Assembly: GCA_001662425.1 (NCBI GenBank)
Contig: BDDC01000714.1
Span: 1-46,837, forward strand
Direction of reading: 5' to 3'
Origin: Chlamydomonas sphaeroides
Lineage: Eukaryota; Chlorophyta; Chlorophyceae; Chlamydomonadales; Chlamydomonadaceae
DNA length: 46,837 nucleotides
Shown here: piece after piece, positions 44,101 through 46,837 of the stretch
Layout: the number at the start of each line of letters is the position of its first letter
How positions within the stretch are numbered: the first letter of the stretch is position 1
Made by a program: the position numbers and the translations under genes
Notes under the pieces: generated by a model
The model's database searches: none
What the model saw: only the letters and a program-made list of their open reading frames with translations
Told to the model about the DNA's origin: nothing

Positions 44101-44529
44101 CTGTAAGGGCGCGTGGCGGCGTGGGCGCGGGTTGCAGCGATGCGGGCATTCGGGGTTTGGTAAGCACAGGCACCCGCGAAACAAAGTCGCCACGGCCCAT
44201 AGAAGCATGCATGTCCAATTTGTGCTTACGCCTTGGTCGTCTGTCCCCAGCGTGCGCATGGCGTTTGCTGACACCGTCAGCAGCGCCCACGCCAAGCCAG
44301 GTACGCGCAGGAATACATCCAGCGCTGCCTGATCGTAGGTCCCCATACGGACAGCAACGGCGGCTGCGTGCTTCTCCAGCTGCACGACATCGTTCTCAGT
44401 CAGCTCGCCAGCTGCCAGCCGTTTCGCGCCACTAGGAAGTTCTCGCACAGCCGCTTCAACTGCGGGCGGGTATGTAGCGTGACCGCTTTTGCCGCGCAAC
44501 CGCCCTGTTTCGCACCGGCGTGGCGGCAT
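41181..44529 (-). CDS. MYND-type zinc-finger protein
   Basis: Four exons in phase total 2838 nt and 945 aa: 44529-44230, 44100-42963, 42667-41928 and 41840-41181. The long N-terminal and central part is helical-looking, rich in Ala and Leu, and without a recognised catalytic motif. The C-terminus (about residues 890-940) is a MYND finger: CGSPGC, then CGSC, WYCCRACQ, HWKAGHKAAC, which gives the Cys/Cys, Cys/Cys, Cys/Cys and His/Cys ligand pairs of two zinc sites. The first pair is C-x4-C rather than C-x2-C, a variant I recall in many green-algal MYND proteins. MYND fingers usually bind proline-rich peptides, so a protein-protein adaptor role is likely. The ATG at 44529 is the first in its frame after an upstream TGA. 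The first-intron donor is GGC|GTAAGC. Confidence 0.88.
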
Positions 44530-45378
44530 TTTGTGATATTGCTGGAATGTCGAGATGTGCTTAACAATGCTGGGTGATGTCAAAACAGTCACTCAAATAA
44601 TTGCTCGTAAAGCCCTGATGGCGCGTGCCCCTGCGTACCCAGCCACGCGGCCCCCGCGCCCTCTCTCCTGGCTGGTGGCTGCCCCGCCCTCCTCGAACTA
44701 TCCTCTCCGGCCACCCTGTGGGAACGCCATGTAGACCCATGGCTGCCATTTAGCACTTGTTACGACGCTTAGAACGCCTGCATTGTCCTGAAAGCAGAGC
44801 GCGCACCGCAGGTCCGCAGCGCCGCGGGCACAGCACGGCACCGAGCAGACGAAGCCAAGTACCTGTACCTATAGGGCGCTGCCTTCGCGAATCTGCGCGG
44901 ATCCGCAGCTTTCGCGGCTCGCGCTGGCCGCTGGGGCCGCTGTGGGGCGCGCCTGGGTGGTGGCAATGAGGTCAGGGATGGTGTGGGACTGTGGGTTGGC
45001 CGGGGCGGTACTGTACAGCGCTCTCGCCTGGATCCCTGCGGCCTGGCGGGAGTCCGGGCGGTAGCCCGCGCTCTTGTCAGCGCTGTCATCCCACCGCCCA
45101 GCCCGAGCATGGTGCCATGCAAGCACCTGCCCCCCCCCACACCGGAAAATGTCGCTCGGCAAAGTTTAGGTACGAAACAGCGGCAATAAGGGACGACCTA
45201 ACGTTGCAAAACGCATTAACGAAACGTTTATCCGTTAGGCAGGGGTCCCCTCCGGAGCGCTTTCGAAAAGTTAAACGTAATTGCAAAGGCTTCCGCCCCG
45301 TTTCCTACGGAACGGGGCGAGCCAACGGGCGGCGCAGCCTTGCAGCGCTCACACCCAATGCTCTGTGGTGGCTCAGCC

Positions 45379-45383
45379 TTACA
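45379..45383 (-). terminator. Possible poly(A) signal TGTAA of the right-edge gene
   Basis: TGTAA on the minus strand lies about 560 nt after the stop at 45941. This would give a long but acceptable 3' UTR for this lineage. Confidence 0.35.
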
Positions 45384-45711
45384 GCTCTGCGCGCGCCGGC
45401 CGCCGACCATACCCTTCGGCCTTGGCTTGGGGCCGCCGGTGTGGGGCACTCCGTCCCCCTCCGCCTGCACATCGTCCCCCCACCGCCGGGGCCGCACCCC
45501 GGGGTCGGCCCCCGGTGTGCACTGCCGGCCAGGAGGAGCCTCCTGCTGCCGGCAGCCTCGCACGCAAGTCTAACTGCGCTCCGCTCCCAAGACGCTGGCC
45601 GTGCTCTCACCGTCACTCCGCTTCACACTGCTTCCGGGGCCGCCCCAGCAACGGCCCCCGCACCCTGGCTTGGCACGGTGTACCCTCGGCACGCACCCCC
45701 CTTCCCCGCTC

Positions 45712-45755
45712 TGCAGGTGCAGGTGCAGGTGCAGGTGCAGGTGCAGGTGCAGGTG
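45712..45755. repeat. Hexanucleotide microsatellite (TGCAGG, about 7 copies)
   Basis: Seven perfect tandem units lie in the presumed 3' UTR of the right-edge gene. Each unit on the plus strand contains CAGGTGC, the shape of a splice junction, but the array is opposite to the local gene. Confidence 0.95.
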
Positions 45756-45940
45756 CCCCTGGACCCCAGCACGTCGATCCCTTACCCCTACTCGAGCGCC
45801 GCCTGCGCCGGCGGCGGCGCCTGCTCCGCTGCCGGCGGTGACGGCGGTGACAACGGCGGCGACAGCGGCAGTGCCTGCTGCGCAGGCGGCGGTGGCGGCG
45901 ACGGCGGCGATGCCTGCTCCACGGCCGGCGGCGGCGGCGG

Positions 45941-46586
45941 TCAGTCCACCGCCGACAGCCGCCGCCGCAGCTTCTCCGCCAGCTCGTTGGCCGCGGCGCC
46001 GCCGGCGGGGCCCGCCACGGCGGCCAGCGGCTGCGGCGGCAGCGAGCGGCGCGCCTGCAAGTGGCGGGGGAGACATGGGCGGAGACATGGGCCCGAGGCA
46101 TGAGCAGGCAGGGAGCCTGGGCGGGGGGGGGGGGCGGCGAGCAGGCGCAGCAGCAGCAACCCGGCATGCAGGGCGTGGCCGCGGCCGCAACGTGGCGCGG
46201 GGCAGCGCAGCAGCGGGTGAGGGGTGGAGCCCGAGGCCCCCGCCTGGCACACAACGACAACCCACCGCCGGCTGCAGCGGCGTGCTGAACGAAAACCCCG
46301 GCGACGCGCCCGACGACGATGGCGGCTCCGCGCCCGCGCCCGCGCCCGCGCCCGCCGGCTGCTGCTGCTGCTGCTGCTGCTCCGCGCCAGCGGGCGCCGG
46401 CGTCTCGCCGCCCGCGCTGCCGCCGGCTCCGCCGCCGCGCTGCTGCTCGGCTCGCCGCTGCAGCGCGGCAACCAGCTCCCCGCCAAACGGCGCGGCGGCG
46501 CTCCAGCTGGGAGTGGCGGGCGCGGCCTCGGCCTCCGCGGCGGCGGCGGCGGCCGCCGCGGCCGCGGCTGCTGCTGCGGCCTCCTC
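45941..46586 (-). CDS. Last two exons of an Ala/Gln-rich protein, 5' end outside the window
   Basis: Two exons join in phase 0: 46586-46266 (107 codons) and 46054-45941 (37 codons plus TGA). The first begins with a long poly-Ala run, continues with a denser section (PSWSAAAPFGGELVAALQRR), then a poly-Gln run of seven, alternating Ala-Gly, and SPGFSFSTPLQPA before a GTGGGT donor. The last exon ends NELAEKLRRRLSAVD, a charged helical tail. No domain is recognisable from this C-terminal part. Upstream exons must lie beyond 46837, because 46587-46837 is repeat DNA. The acceptor at 46587 (GCGGCCGCAG) sits in low-complexity sequence and could be misplaced. Confidence 0.65.
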
Positions 46587-46635
46587 CTGCGGCCGCGGGG
46601 GGCCCGGGGGCAGGAGGAAGGGCGTGTGCAGTGGC

Positions 46636-46837
46636 AAGGGTGCGTTCCAGTGCTGGGTAGAACAGAGCCCCACACGCGGCACGCGCGTGCGTTCCAGTGT
46701 TGGGTAGAACACGGGTGTGTTCAGAAATAAGTATAAGTATGATAGTAAGACAAAACCGCACCAGGGAGCATGGCGCGCCGGCCGTGCGTAGAGGGAATGC
46801 AGTGGTAAGGTGCGCCAGTGCGGAAGGAAGCCCAACC
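46636..46837. repeat. Dispersed repeat copies at the right edge
   Basis: The sequence contains two copies of ggtgcgttccagtg..gggtagaac (about 46639 and 46690), the word ccccacacgcggca, and the block ggccgtgcgtagaggg...tgcgccagtg. The same words in the same order appear at 6290-6415, and the gttccagtgtt part appears at 3388. The stretch is probably an intron of the right-edge gene carrying a repeat insertion. Confidence 0.5.

Larger units (their letters stand above)
44530..45940. other. Spacer upstream of the MYND gene and downstream of the right-edge gene
   Basis: No coding region was recognised. The section 45150-45300 is notably AT-richer than its surroundings and contains a hairpin-like GCCCCGTTTCC...GGAACGGGGC near 45295-45320. 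Part of the right half is probably 3' UTR of the right-edge gene. Promoter elements for the MYND gene were not recognised. Confidence 0.4.

Noticed and set aside
44530..44592. Upstream extension of the MYND protein (MTVLTSPS...)
   Set aside because: The apparent start is a GTG; the first true ATG in frame is at 44529.
1..46837. CRISPR arrays, bacterial operons, rRNA genes, insertion sequences
   Set aside because: No regularly spaced palindromic repeats, ribosome-binding sites, rRNA cores or transposase motifs were seen; introns throughout indicate nuclear eukaryotic DNA.

Overview
The window looks like nuclear DNA of a chlorophyte green alga, most likely Chlamydomonadales (Chlamydomonas/volvocine type). 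The reasons are very high GC, genes broken into many exons by short introns with GTGCG/GTGAG/GTACG donors and CAG acceptors, Ala/Gly/Ser/Gln-rich proteins, a TGTAA poly(A) signal after one gene, and expanded multi-domain class III nucleotide cyclases and MYND-finger proteins. All gene models were assembled by hand from splice sites, reading phase and protein similarity recalled from family knowledge; nothing was run. In the six complete models every exon junction keeps phase and every coding total divides by three.

Layout from left to right. 1-186 (-): possible N-terminal exon of a gene leaving the window. 805-951 (-): weak candidate exon. 1370-10343 (-): 21-exon gene for a 1486-aa low-complexity protein of unknown function with an Y-R-S-P-G-D repeat block and an acidic coiled-coil end. 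10344-10973: divergent intergenic region. 10974-18362 (+): 12-exon PP2C (PPM) phosphatase, 389 aa, with all expected metal-site acidic residues. Its 3.3-kb fifth intron holds a complete 6-exon antisense gene (14002-16237, -) for a 172-aa protein with an organelle-type leader, one membrane segment and a coiled coil. 18363-20582: tail-to-tail spacer. 20583-37125 (-): 30-exon gene for a roughly 4210-aa membrane-anchored class III nucleotide cyclase with three tandem cyclase homology domains and a tail of more than 3000 low-complexity residues. 37126-41180: mostly gene-poor, with repeats and one small ORF. 41181-44529 (-): 945-aa MYND zinc-finger protein. 45941 to beyond 46586 (-): last two exons of another gene that leaves the window on the right.

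The most interesting result is the cyclase. Domain 1 keeps both metal-binding Asp residues but has lost the transition-state Asn/Arg and the purine-selecting Lys/Asp. Domain 3 shows the exact reverse. Domain 2 has lost almost everything. This is the C1/C2 division of labour of animal transmembrane adenylyl cyclases, here apparently inside one polypeptide on a different scaffold, with a degenerate spacer domain between the halves. The phosphatase and the cyclase could both act in signalling, but nothing in the sequence links them functionally.
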